From: Flavobacteriales bacterium | GTDB taxonomy: Bacteria; Bacteroidota; Bacteroidia; Flavobacteriales_E; Vicingaceae | Direction of reading: 5' to 3' | DNA length: 64,000 nt | Assembly (NCBI GenBank): GCA_013359255.1 | Contig: JABWCF010000010.1 | Coordinates: forward strand, 46,033 to 110,032 | Part shown: positions 19,481 through 28,751 of the stretch, one piece after another | Layout: each line of letters starts with the position of its first letter | How positions within the stretch are numbered: the first letter of the stretch is position 1 | Program-made: the position numbers and the translations under genes | The notes under the pieces: generated by a model | What the model was told of the DNA's origin: nothing | What the model saw: the letters and a program-made list of their open reading frames with translations, nothing else | Databases searched by the model: none

Positions 19481-20226
19481 ACGTATTTTTTCAGTTCAAG
19501 TTTTTCTCCATCAAATACAGCGTAGGTAAAATGTGAAATCCAGTCTCCCAAATTAATGTACCTACTTTGTTCGTTTAGTGAAATATCTAAAGGCAAGTGC
19601 CTATGTCCAAAAATAAAATAATCGGAATGTTCTTTTTTTAATTCTTCTCTGCAAAATTGTACAAGCCATTCCTTATCGTTTCCAAGAAAAATAGCATCTT
19701 TTGAAAGATTCATAGCTCGGCTTTTTCCTGAAAAGAAGTGTGCCAGCCTAATTCCAAAATTCGGGTGCAAACGGGCAAATAACCATTGACAAAAAGCATT
19801 TGCAAATACTTTTTTAATGAATTTATATCCATGGTCGCCAGGGCCTAAGCCATCGCCATGACCTATAAAAAAAGTTTTATTATTCCATGTTTTTTTAATA
19901 GGATTTCGGTAGAGGGTAGCTCCTAATTCTGTGGGTAGGTAGTCGAAAATCCACATATCGTGGTTTCCGGTAAATAAATGAATTTTAATTCCGGCATCGC
20001 TTAATTCGGCAATTTTCCCCAACACTCTTACATAACCTTTTGGCACTACGGTTTTATATTCAAACCAAAAGTCGAATAAATCTCCCAACAGAAAAATTTC
20101 TGAAGCATCGTGTTTTATTTCCTCTAACCATTGAATAAATTTAGTTTCCCGCACCTTGCTTTCTGCTGTGTTGGGTATTCCAAAGTGAAAATCGGAAGCA
20201 AAATATATGTGTTTTTTTTTCTGCAT
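19477..20226 (-). CDS. lpxH: UDP-2,3-diacylglucosamine diphosphatase-like phosphoesterase
   Basis: This 249-residue calcineurin-like metallophosphoesterase has metal-ligand motifs FASDFHFG, GDLFDFWFE, GNHDMW, GHGDG and FGHRH in the LpxH order. LpxH hydrolyses UDP-2,3-diacylglucosamine to lipid X in lipid A synthesis. It is the last gene of the run gatB-TlpA-M1-lpxH and overlaps the peptidase stop by one base. LpxB, the next enzyme of the pathway, is encoded at 49781. A close paralogue of other function cannot be excluded. Confidence 0.85.
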   Translation of the reverse strand: MQKKKHIYFASDFHFGIPNTAESKVRETKFIQWLEEIKHDASEIFLLGDLFDFWFEYKTVVPKGYVRVLGKIAELSDAGIKIHLFTGNHDMWIFDYLPTELGATLYRNPIKKTWNNKTFFIGHGDGLGPGDHGYKFIKKVFANAFCQWLFARLHPNFGIRLAHFFSGKSRAMNLSKDAIFLGNDKEWLVQFCREELKKEHSDYFIFGHRHLPLDISLNEQSRYINLGDWISHFTYAVFDGEKLELKKYV

Positions 20227-23200
20227 TATAATTCAATTTTTCGTAGGGTTTTGAAAGGATTGAGATGGGTTAAATTAAGGGTAAACCGAATTTTTTCGCT
20301 GTACTTTAACTGATTGGCAGTAGGCGAAATCAATACGGGAAAATAGATTTCACAAAACGAAGGAACCACCTGATAGGTAATACCAAGGCAATAAACTAAT
20401 TCAGTAGCGTCATCAATCAAATTTCCAAAGCGGTCGGCATATTCAAAGCCAGCAATACCGGCATCAGCATACAAGGCAACTGGTATTTTTGGAAGTGTTG
20501 TTGAAAGGTTTATTGCATTCAGCCAACGGTTAAAAGGGGCAAGTGGAATCAGGTTTTTAAACCCTCCTTCGTAAAGAGTAAATTGTTGAGAGAAAAAACC
20601 ATTTGCATTGCGGCCGAGGTATAAATCATCGTACATATAATCGGGGCGTTGACTGAAAGTATAATTAAATCGGATATTAGTATTGTTATTATATAAAAAA
20701 CGACCCACAAAAAATCGAATATTAAAACCTTTTCTCTTCGATTCTTTATAGCGAAAAAAATAGTTGGCTTCTAAATTGGTTTTAAGCATATTCTCATTTT
20801 GCTGAATATTTACCGAGGCATGAAATGGATTAATGGCATCTGAATTTTGCAGAGTAAAACGTAATTCGTTTACATAATAATAATTGGTTTTAAAAATATT
20901 GATGATGGTTCCCTGAGCATCAATGAAAGGAATATCTAGCGTTTCTTCGGTTATATTCACGTGCCTTATTAAAAGATTAATGGTGTTTTTATTTCGTGCA
21001 TCTTGTTTTTTAAATGTTATATCTGCTTCGGGTGCCCATTTAAAATAGTTGAGTGGGGTTGAGTTAAAAGTGTAATGTGAAAAACTGCGTGCATTAACAG
21101 CTAACCGTACCGACTGAAATAAGGAATTAGGAAAAATAGTGTAGGCAGCCGAGGCAAAACCTGTGGGAGTTTGTGAACCAAAAGCCCATAACGGAGCGAG
21201 AACATACTCTGCTTTTTTCTGAAGAATGGCATTATTATATAAAGCTATACCAGCCATAAATCCGTTGTGTTTGTTCCATGCAACAAGTGGGGTGTAATAG
21301 AGCTGATTCTTGTGCCCGTTATCAATACTGCCAAGCCATTGTAGCCGAATAGGTTCTGTTTTTTTGAATATGCCTTTGGTTCGAATGGTATTGTTTTTTC
21401 TAGAGAATTCCAGCATATTTTCTTCTGCATCTATTCTCAGTTGTTTATAATTTCCTTTTGGAAAAGGAACAAATTCTTTTTTTGTAATACTCTCAAAAGT
21501 AATAGTGGTATGGATATGTTCTTTATTTATAGCAGATATAGAAAACGGAGTTGAAATATTTCCGCGATTTTTAATTTTAACAAGAAAGAGAGAGGAATCT
21601 TCATCGTATTTTTTTATTCGGCCTATTTTATAGTCTATTTTATAAGTAGTAGTAAGCAAGTCGGTAAAAAACCAACTTAAATTTTTGTCGCTTATTTCTT
21701 CAAAAGTACTTTGTAAGTCTTTTGGATAGGGGTGTTTAAACTTCCATCGTTCAAAATACGTTTGCATACATTGGTCAAAAACGGCATCGCCAAGGTAGGC
21801 CTTAAGTTGCCAAAAAGCGGCAGCTGTTTTAGAATATACTATGGCCGCATAGTTAAAGTGCGTGTAGTTTTGCGATTTTTCTTCAATAGCCTGATCTAAA
21901 TTTCTACGAGCCTGAAAGAGATACATGAAATAATATTGAGCCTTATGTGTATAATCCAAATCAAATAGTTTTTTGAGAAAGGAGGAGGAAGAGTCATTTC
22001 CTAAAAGAGACGCATTCGGGTATTTGGTTTCAATGTAACGGAGTTCGTTTAGGGAGTTTATTCCTTCATCCATCCATGGGTGATATCTTTCGTTGCTACC
22101 TAAGATGCCGTAAAACCAGTTGTGTCCTACTTCGTGCATAATTACGGTTTCTAAAGAAAAGGCCGAACCGCTTTTTCCAATTACAGTTATATTTGGGTAT
22201 TCCATTCCGGCTCCGGCACTTAAAGAGCCATCTACGGCAGTAACTTGCTGGTAAGGGTAGTCGCCATTCCAAAGCGAATAGTAATAAACGGCATCGTGCA
22301 GATATTCTAAACTTTTCATCCACAAATGAGCTTCTTGGTTGGTAAACATGGCCCATGTTGTAACCGTATTACCGGAATGAGGTAATTCTACTTCGCCTTT
22401 TAGAACGTGGAAACGCTTGTCGGCAAACCATGCAAAGTCATGTACATTTTTTTGATGGTAATGCAGCACTTTCGTTTCTTGTGCAGAGGTGGGGAAGGAC
22501 ATATCCTTTGAGTTGAAAATGTTAGTTGAAGCAGTAGCAATCGCTTTTTCGTTTAACCATTGAATTTCTGTTTCTCCGTTGATTAAATCTCCGGTGGCTC
22601 CCACCACATAATTGGCAGGTAATGTAATATGTACATCAAAGGTGCCGTATTCGGAATAAAATTCACCTTGGTCTAGATAGGGCATAGGATGCCAGCCTTG
22701 GTTGTCGTAAACGGCAGGTTTGGGATACCATTGTGTTATCTGGTATGATTGGCCCATGTGCCCAAGCCGAGAGTATATTCCTTTTGGAATTTTTACATGA
22801 AAGGGTGTGGTAATTTTTATTTTCTCGCCTTGTAGTAGGGGTTCTTTTAGGTATACAATACAAATGTCAATATGTTCTTCGTCAAATTCCCATTGTAGTT
22901 TTTCGCTGTTTGATTTAAAATCAAGTCCATCAATATAACCTCTTTCTTCGTCTTTAGAAAAGTATAAGGCGGTTTCGCCATTATCGGTAAGCTGTTTACA
23001 AAGGGCTGTGGCGTTATTTTTATAGGCGTTTGGCCATAAATGAAAGTAGATGTAAGAGAGCACATCGGGCGAACGATTGATGTATTCTATGGTTTCAAAG
23101 CCTTTTAGTTCATGGCGTATATCATCTAATTCAACCTGTATCTGATAATTTACTTCTTGCTGAAAGTACTCTTTTTCTTGAGAGAAAAGAAAGGGCGAAA

Positions 23201-23246
23201 TAAAAACAAGTGTAAGAAAAGTAAGGTATGAAAAAACATTTTTCAA
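20226..23246 (-). CDS. M1-family metallopeptidase with C-terminal barrel-like region
   Basis: A signal peptide (cleaved near residue 22) is followed by an M1 N-terminal beta domain and a catalytic domain with the GAMEN-like GAGMEY and the zinc motif HEVGH, with the third ligand Glu 18 residues on in WMDEG. The region from about residue 640 to 1006 is not a usual M1 C-terminal domain. It consists of alternating amphipathic strands with aromatic girdles (NELRFTLQNSD, ARSFSHYTFNS) and looks like an outer-membrane barrel. If so the peptidase is anchored in the outer membrane. The gene is 1 base from the TlpA gene and overlaps lpxH by 1 base. Confidence 0.85.
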   Translation of the reverse strand: MKNVFSYLTFLTLVFISPFLFSQEKEYFQQEVNYQIQVELDDIRHELKGFETIEYINRSPDVLSYIYFHLWPNAYKNNATALCKQLTDNGETALYFSKDEERGYIDGLDFKSNSEKLQWEFDEEHIDICIVYLKEPLLQGEKIKITTPFHVKIPKGIYSRLGHMGQSYQITQWYPKPAVYDNQGWHPMPYLDQGEFYSEYGTFDVHITLPANYVVGATGDLINGETEIQWLNEKAIATASTNIFNSKDMSFPTSAQETKVLHYHQKNVHDFAWFADKRFHVLKGEVELPHSGNTVTTWAMFTNQEAHLWMKSLEYLHDAVYYYSLWNGDYPYQQVTAVDGSLSAGAGMEYPNITVIGKSGSAFSLETVIMHEVGHNWFYGILGSNERYHPWMDEGINSLNELRYIETKYPNASLLGNDSSSSFLKKLFDLDYTHKAQYYFMYLFQARRNLDQAIEEKSQNYTHFNYAAIVYSKTAAAFWQLKAYLGDAVFDQCMQTYFERWKFKHPYPKDLQSTFEEISDKNLSWFFTDLLTTTYKIDYKIGRIKKYDEDSSLFLVKIKNRGNISTPFSISAINKEHIHTTITFESITKKEFVPFPKGNYKQLRIDAEENMLEFSRKNNTIRTKGIFKKTEPIRLQWLGSIDNGHKNQLYYTPLVAWNKHNGFMAGIALYNNAILQKKAEYVLAPLWAFGSQTPTGFASAAYTIFPNSLFQSVRLAVNARSFSHYTFNSTPLNYFKWAPEADITFKKQDARNKNTINLLIRHVNITEETLDIPFIDAQGTIINIFKTNYYYVNELRFTLQNSDAINPFHASVNIQQNENMLKTNLEANYFFRYKESKRKGFNIRFFVGRFLYNNNTNIRFNYTFSQRPDYMYDDLYLGRNANGFFSQQFTLYEGGFKNLIPLAPFNRWLNAINLSTTLPKIPVALYADAGIAGFEYADRFGNLIDDATELVYCLGITYQVVPSFCEIYFPVLISPTANQLKYSEKIRFTLNLTHLNPFKTLRKIEL

Positions 23247-23247
23247 G

Positions 23248-24378
23248 TTATCCGAAAATTTCTTTTAGTTTGGCTTCTAGTTGTTCGCCTCTCAGATTTT
23301 TTCCAATTATTTTTCCTTCTCTGTCAATTAAAAGGGTATGGGGTATTCCCGAAATATCGTATAGAGGTACAACGGGCGAGTTCCAACCTTGCATATCGCT
23401 AACATGGTTTTTCCAAATAAGCCCATCTTGTTTTATGGCTTGCAGCCATTCTTCTTTTGGGTTTTGCTGTTGTGGTAACCCGTCCAGCGATACACTAAAT
23501 ACATCAAACCCTTTGCTTTGATATGTGTTGTATGCCTTCACCACGTTGGGGTTTTCTGCCCGGCAGGGTTTACACCAAGATGCCCAGAAATCTAATAATA
23601 TAACTTTGCCTTTTAGAGAAGAGAGGGTGGTGGTGTTGCCTTCGTAGTTTGGCAATACAATATCCGGAGCTACTGACCCAACGGCAAATTTTTTCATTCG
23701 GTTTACCTTTTCATGAAATTTTTTAAAATATTTTGAATCGGGATATTTTTCTGTAAAAGCTTCGTCTACCTTAATAAAATACTCTGCGTATTTATCGGGG
23801 TCTAGCTGTTCTACGGCAGCCAAGCTTATAAACGAACTTGGATTTTTAGAAATAAGATCTTTTGCATAGGACACTAATTCTTCATAAATAACTTCATATT
23901 TTTTTTGCAGCACCTCCATTACAGAATCCATTTTGGGGTGATTGATTTGTTGCTGATATTCCATATTAATGGCTTCGCGTTGTGTGTAATTCGCCTTAAC
24001 CGTTTGGTTATAACTTCTCAAAAGTGCAGATTCATCTGATCCTTCCACGGTATAGGTATCCATCAGATTGTTTGCATCGCCAGTAATTACTACCTTATCG
24101 TTTGGTTCTAAAATAAGGTTTATAAAATTCTGATTATCTATTTTTATTCTGTAATAACCTTTTTCGGTTACTTCAAAAGCGAAAGAAACAAATCCCTTGT
24201 CGTTTGTTTTAGCAGAATCGACTGTTCGAACTTGTTCGGGTTCTAACGCTTCGAGCCTTACCGTTTGCCCTTCTTTAATATTAGAAAAGGTGGCTTTGAT
24301 GGTATGGTTAGAGGTGTCGGTGCCACACGAGGTAAATAAAACAAGAAGGGAGCAGATGGATAGAATGATTTTATTCAT
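23248..24378 (-). CDS. TlpA-like thiol-disulfide lipoprotein with DUF4369-like N-terminus
   Basis: A lipoprotein signal ends LFTSC (Cys19). The N-terminal half (about 25-120) is a beta-rich DUF4369-type domain with the motif GYYRIKIDNQNF; a helical linker follows. The C-terminal 135 residues are a thioredoxin-fold AhpC/TSA domain with WASWCKPC (CxxC near 268-271) and a cis-proline segment SGIPHTLL. It would reduce periplasmic disulfides or serve cytochrome c maturation; targets unknown. The domain pairing is standard in Bacteroidota. It is co-transcribed with gatB upstream and the M1 peptidase downstream. Confidence 0.85.
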   Translation of the reverse strand: MNKIILSICSLLVLFTSCGTDTSNHTIKATFSNIKEGQTVRLEALEPEQVRTVDSAKTNDKGFVSFAFEVTEKGYYRIKIDNQNFINLILEPNDKVVITGDANNLMDTYTVEGSDESALLRSYNQTVKANYTQREAINMEYQQQINHPKMDSVMEVLQKKYEVIYEELVSYAKDLISKNPSSFISLAAVEQLDPDKYAEYFIKVDEAFTEKYPDSKYFKKFHEKVNRMKKFAVGSVAPDIVLPNYEGNTTTLSSLKGKVILLDFWASWCKPCRAENPNVVKAYNTYQSKGFDVFSVSLDGLPQQQNPKEEWLQAIKQDGLIWKNHVSDMQGWNSPVVPLYDISGIPHTLLIDREGKIIGKNLRGEQLEAKLKEIFG

Positions 24379-24387
24379 AGGTTGTTT

Positions 24388-25848
24388 TTATTTTTCTAAG
24401 ATTTCTTGGATAAGGTGATTGGCCACTTTAGGGTCGGCTTTGCCTTTAGAAAGTTTCATTACTTCGCCCATAAAGAGGCCAATAATACCCTTTTTTCCGC
24501 TTTTGTATTCGGCTACTTTTTCGGGATACATGGAAATGGCTTTGTTTACGAAATCAAGCAGAGCATCTTGGTTACTTTCTTGTATCCAGTTATTTTCTTG
24601 AGCAATTTGCAGCGGTTTTTTTTCGGGTTGCGAAATTAGTAGAGGAAATATTTTTTGAGAGGCAATGCTGTGGCTTACTTTTCCTTCTTCTACCAGTAGT
24701 ATTAGTTGCCCAATAGTTTTTGGTTTTATTATAAAGTGTTGGATTTCTAAGGCATTTTCGTTTAAGTAAGATTTGATACTGCCCATTACCCAGTTGGCGG
24801 CTATTTTAGGGTTGGAAACAAAAGTGCACAATTCTTCGAAGTATAAGGCAATAGGTTTTGAATCGGTTAAAATGGAGGCATCGTATTTCGATAGTTCAAA
24901 TTCGTTGATGTATTTTCGAAAAAGTTGATGAGGTAGAGGAGGCATTGTTTTTTGTATTTCCGAAATAGTTTTTTCAGAAACAAAAACAGGCAATAAATCG
25001 GGTTCCGGAAAATAGCGATAATCGTGTGCCATTTCTTTGGTACGCATAGAAATGGTTTTTCCGCTAGGGGCATCAAATCCGCGGGTTTCCATGGTAATGA
25101 TTTCTCCGTTTTCTATGGCTTCTATTTGTCTTTTTATTTCGTATTCTATCGCTCTTTGCACATTCCGAATGGAATTGATGTTTTTAATTTCTGTTCTTTG
25201 ACCGAATTGTTTTGAGCCTTTTAACATTACCGAAATATTGGCATCGCATCGTAGGCTTCCTTCTTCCATATTGCCATCGCAAATTTCGAGATAACGTACT
25301 AATTTTCGTATTTCGGTTAGGTAGTTGTACGCTTCTTCTGGCGATTGAATATCGGGCTCTGAAACAATTTCTAACAGAGGAACACCTGCACGATTTAGGT
25401 CTATTAATGTATCGAATGGATCTAAATCGTGAATACTTTTACCGGCATCTTCTTCCATGTGAATTCGGGTAATGCCTATTTTTTTTTCTTGTCCGCTTTT
25501 GTCTTTTATGGTAATAAATCCGTTTCGGCAAATGGGCGTTTTATCTTGTGTTATTTGATAGCCTTTAGGTAAGTCGGCATAAAAGTAATTTTTACGGGCA
25601 AAGATATTTTCTTCGGTTAGGGTGCAGTGGGTGGCAAGGCCAAGTTTAATAGCCGACTCTACCACCGTTTTGTTAATGCGGGGCAAGGTGCCCGGATGTC
25701 CTAAAGAAACAGGACTTATATGTGAATTGGGTATTCCTCCGTATTCAGCACTATCGGTTGAATACATTTTGCTTTTAGTTTGCATTTGAGCATGCACTTC
25801 GAGACCAATAACCGGCTCGTATTTTTCGTACATTGTAGTGTGTTCCAT
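24388..25848 (-). CDS. gatB: Asp-tRNA(Asn)/Glu-tRNA(Gln) amidotransferase subunit B
   Basis: This 486-residue protein shows the GatB start YEPVIGLEVHAQ, the SPVSLGHPGTLP region, the kinase-like core (DLNRAGVPLLEIVSEPD) and the C-terminal YqeY-like domain ending VANHLIQEILEK. With GatA and GatC it converts Glu-tRNA(Gln) or Asp-tRNA(Asn) to the amidated forms; gatA and gatC are not in the window. A second ATG five codons in (25833) is equally possible as the start. It heads the minus-strand operon down to lpxH. Confidence 0.95.
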   Translation of the reverse strand: MEHTTMYEKYEPVIGLEVHAQMQTKSKMYSTDSAEYGGIPNSHISPVSLGHPGTLPRINKTVVESAIKLGLATHCTLTEENIFARKNYFYADLPKGYQITQDKTPICRNGFITIKDKSGQEKKIGITRIHMEEDAGKSIHDLDPFDTLIDLNRAGVPLLEIVSEPDIQSPEEAYNYLTEIRKLVRYLEICDGNMEEGSLRCDANISVMLKGSKQFGQRTEIKNINSIRNVQRAIEYEIKRQIEAIENGEIITMETRGFDAPSGKTISMRTKEMAHDYRYFPEPDLLPVFVSEKTISEIQKTMPPLPHQLFRKYINEFELSKYDASILTDSKPIALYFEELCTFVSNPKIAANWVMGSIKSYLNENALEIQHFIIKPKTIGQLILLVEEGKVSHSIASQKIFPLLISQPEKKPLQIAQENNWIQESNQDALLDFVNKAISMYPEKVAEYKSGKKGIIGLFMGEVMKLSKGKADPKVANHLIQEILEK

Positions 25849-25999
25849 TTAGGGCTGAAAATTACAAATTTAAAAGGAAATGCAAGTTTTCGTTCATCCT
25901 TTGTAAGGGTGTATGAATTCTCATTTTCTAACGGGTAGATGTTGGTAAACATTTTTTTTAATCGGTAGGGGTAAAATGGGGCTTAGTATTTTTGAATTT

Positions 26000-26509
26000 A
26001 TGCGATTTTTTGTGAGTTTATTTCTCTCTTTGGCTTTGCTTTTAATGGGGTGTCATTCTTCCAAAAAAGCCGAGAGAAAACAAAAACATAAGACCGAAAG
26101 AAGTACAGGTAAAGCTGTACCGAAAGATGTAAATAAAGTAATTAAAACAGCCCTTACTTACGAAGGAACCAAATATAAGTATGGCGGTATTACCAAAAAA
26201 GGCATTGACTGCAGTGGACTGATGTATGTATCTTTTAAAGAAGCAGGAATAGAACTACCTCGTTCATCGTACGAGCAGAGCAAGAGTTTTAAGGCGATAA
26301 AGTTGAGCGAGGTGCAGAAGGGTGATTTGGTTTTTTTTGCTACAGGTAATGATAAAAATAAAATTTCGCATGTGGGATTGGTTATAGAAGTATCTAAAGC
26401 AAAAGATATTTATTTTATACATGCCACAACACAGCGGGGTGTTTGTAAAGATTGGCTATCGCAAGAGTATTATAAAGAGCGTTATGTAAAAGCGGTAAGG
26501 GTGCTTTAA
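26000..26509 (+). CDS. NlpC/P60 (C40) lipoprotein peptidase
   Basis: ATG 26000 gives 169 residues with a lipoprotein signal ending LLMGC; an in-frame ATG at 25976 would add eight residues. The C40 catalytic cysteine lies in GIDCSGLMY, the histidine in ISHVGLVIE, and a third polar residue in FIHATT. Such enzymes cut the D-Glu-diaminopimelate bond in peptidoglycan stem peptides and act in cell-wall turnover or division. The gene is monocistronic and converges on a T9SS gene. Confidence 0.85.
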   Translation: MRFFVSLFLSLALLLMGCHSSKKAERKQKHKTERSTGKAVPKDVNKVIKTALTYEGTKYKYGGITKKGIDCSGLMYVSFKEAGIELPRSSYEQSKSFKAIKLSEVQKGDLVFFATGNDKNKISHVGLVIEVSKAKDIYFIHATTQRGVCKDWLSQEYYKERYVKAVRVL

Positions 26510-26547
26510 ATGAAATGTATAAAATCTAATTTTTGATTAAACCAGTA

Positions 26548-28275
26548 CTATTCATCTTGAATGACAATTATCCCAGAAGCTATAAAATCTTTGTTGTTTT
26601 TTACTACATAAAGATACATTCCGCTACTTAAGTTATTTCTTTCTATAGACGTAGGAAGCGTTTTTATATTATTATAAACCTTTACTTTTTGGCCTGTTAA
26701 ATTATATAATTCAATATTTACGTTTTCAATTAAGGTATGTGGACTAAGGTAAAATGTAGTTTCGAAATTAAACGGATTTGGATAAACAGATACTTTTGTA
26801 TTTTCATTTATTGAAAAAATAGTAATTCCAACAGTTGAATTTAACTTCGCAATAAAAATATCTGAGGCTCCAATTTTATTTATTGTAAATGGTGGAAGAT
26901 TTACATTTGCATTTGTAAAGTATCCTGAGGCGTAGATGTTCCCTACATCGTCTAAAGTTAAATCGTTCCCTTTTGTTAAATCAGTACCGCCAACAGGTAG
27001 CAATAGCCCCCAAAGATCATTTCCTTCAGAGTCTGTTTTTATTAGAAAAATATCAGTTCCTATTCCTGTTTTAACTATGGTTGTGGAGCCAAAGACAAGC
27101 GTATTCCCCCAAAACCTACCTGTAAAATAAACATCTCCATGTTGGTCTGTGCATACATCAAATGAAAAATCATTAGTAGCAGTTGATGTTGTTTTTGCCC
27201 ATTCCATATTACCTGCCTGACTTAATTTTGCTAAATATATTTTTGCTTGTCCATTCATGTTATTTAACAAGGTAGTTGATCCCAAAATCAAGTTACTACT
27301 TCCAAAATACCCTGTAATATATATGCTAGAATTAATATCTGTGGTAATAGCTGAGCCTTCCTCCCATAAATTACCTCCAAACGCATTACTCCAAACAGGA
27401 AATCCATTAGAATCAAGTTTAATCACAAAAATATCATCATTACCGGAAGAATTGTAGAGTGTAGTTGTACCAATAGAAATGGAATCACTATCAAAACGAC
27501 CTGTAATGAGTATGTTACTATTCAAATCACTTGTAATACCTAATGCAACATCATTTTTTGCACCACCAAATGAGGTAGCCCAAATCACGTTTCCTAAAGA
27601 ATTGTATTTAACAATAAAAATGTCTGAGCCACCTTGGTTTTGGAGAATAAAAGGTGCAAATATAATGCTCTGACTATCAAAACGTCCTGTAACATAAATT
27701 GAGTTTTTGCTATCTACAGATACCGCATAGCCGATACCATTAGAAGAAAAAGCGTTGGATTTTGCCCAAAGTACATTACCATTGGGGTCTAATTTGGTTG
27801 TAAATACATTAGGACTTCCTCCACCACCCATCAGTGTAAATAATCCAAACATTATGCTATTACTAAGACATAATCCTGTAATAATAGCGTTGTTATCGGT
27901 ATCTATGCAAACAGAGTGTGCGTTATCGCTAACTGCCCCCCCAAAAGATTTCGCCCAAATAACATCTCCGTTTGAATTATATTTTACTACAAAAATATCA
28001 GAACTTAAGGGAGATGTATTTAATAGCTTAGTATTACCAAAAAAGATACTGTCACTAGTAAAATTTCCAATTAAAAAAACATTTCCTTGAGAATCTGTTG
28101 CAACATCATGAGGGAAATCATTGCTTAATCCTCCACTCGCTTTTGCCCATACCCAATTTTGAGGTTGAGCTTGTATGTTATTAATGAATAAAGAAAGTAT
28201 AAAAATTGAAACTAATAGTTTGTAACTATGGTTCTCTAAAAAGTTGAAAACTGCTTTTTTGGTCATAGCATTCAA
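26548..28275 (-). CDS. T9SS-secreted SBBP-repeat beta-propeller protein
   Basis: This 575-residue protein has a signal peptide ending INNIQAQ and about nine repeats of some 45-50 residues with the pattern WAKSFGG / FIVKYNSNG / GDVYVTG, i.e. SBBP (seven-bladed beta-propeller) repeats. A T9SS type A sorting domain follows (KVSVYPNPFNFE, IELYNLTGQ, IIVIQDE). It should be secreted by the type IX system. It is related in repeat type to the large proteins at 40544 and 43990 but lies outside their cassette and lacks the DFDPS motif. An alternative ATG lies at 28266. Confidence 0.85.
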   Translation of the reverse strand: MNAMTKKAVFNFLENHSYKLLVSIFILSLFINNIQAQPQNWVWAKASGGLSNDFPHDVATDSQGNVFLIGNFTSDSIFFGNTKLLNTSPLSSDIFVVKYNSNGDVIWAKSFGGAVSDNAHSVCIDTDNNAIITGLCLSNSIMFGLFTLMGGGGSPNVFTTKLDPNGNVLWAKSNAFSSNGIGYAVSVDSKNSIYVTGRFDSQSIIFAPFILQNQGGSDIFIVKYNSLGNVIWATSFGGAKNDVALGITSDLNSNILITGRFDSDSISIGTTTLYNSSGNDDIFVIKLDSNGFPVWSNAFGGNLWEEGSAITTDINSSIYITGYFGSSNLILGSTTLLNNMNGQAKIYLAKLSQAGNMEWAKTTSTATNDFSFDVCTDQHGDVYFTGRFWGNTLVFGSTTIVKTGIGTDIFLIKTDSEGNDLWGLLLPVGGTDLTKGNDLTLDDVGNIYASGYFTNANVNLPPFTINKIGASDIFIAKLNSTVGITIFSINENTKVSVYPNPFNFETTFYLSPHTLIENVNIELYNLTGQKVKVYNNIKTLPTSIERNNLSSGMYLYVVKNNKDFIASGIIVIQDE

Positions 28276-28360
28276 ATTCTGTCAAGGGTAGTAAATTTAT
28301 TTTCAAATGAAATAGTGTGCCAATAAGAGGTTTAATTACTTCAAATTACTCAGTGTTATT

Positions 28361-28747
28361 TTAAATGACTTGGATGAGTTCCTTCACTTTTTCTGAAATT
28401 AAATCACGCACCTTTCTAAATTCATTTTCATTCATATTTCTTGGATCGGGTATTTGCCAGTCAATTCTTTTTTTTGCAGGCAAATTGGGGCAGTTATCGC
28501 CACAACCCATTGTAACAACATAATCGTATGTGTTGAACGGAATATCGGTAATGGATTTCGATTGATGAGTGCTTAAGTCGTATCCAACCTCTTTCATGAC
28601 AGCAATGGCTTTTGGATTTATTTTACCTGAAGGAGAAGAACCTGCACTAAAGGCCATTATTTTCCCTTTGCCATAAATACAGGCAAAAGCCTGAGCCATT
28701 TGGCTTCGGTTAGAATTCTCTATACAAACAAAAACTATTTTTTTCAT
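28361..28747 (-). CDS. arsC: arsenate reductase, low-molecular-weight phosphatase type
   Basis: This 128-residue protein has the P-loop CIENSNRS with nucleophilic Cys8 and the redox pair Cys82 and Cys86 in the GCGDNCP loop, plus the DPR-type aspartate in WQIPDP. It is the thioredoxin-coupled ArsC class, which reduces arsenate to arsenite. It is last in arsR-arsM-acr3-arsC, with 4 bases to acr3. The spacing of the two redox cysteines (4) differs from the 7 of the S. aureus enzyme. Confidence 0.9.
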   Translation of the reverse strand: MKKIVFVCIENSNRSQMAQAFACIYGKGKIMAFSAGSSPSGKINPKAIAVMKEVGYDLSTHQSKSITDIPFNTYDYVVTMGCGDNCPNLPAKKRIDWQIPDPRNMNENEFRKVRDLISEKVKELIQVI

Positions 28748-28751
28748 TTTT

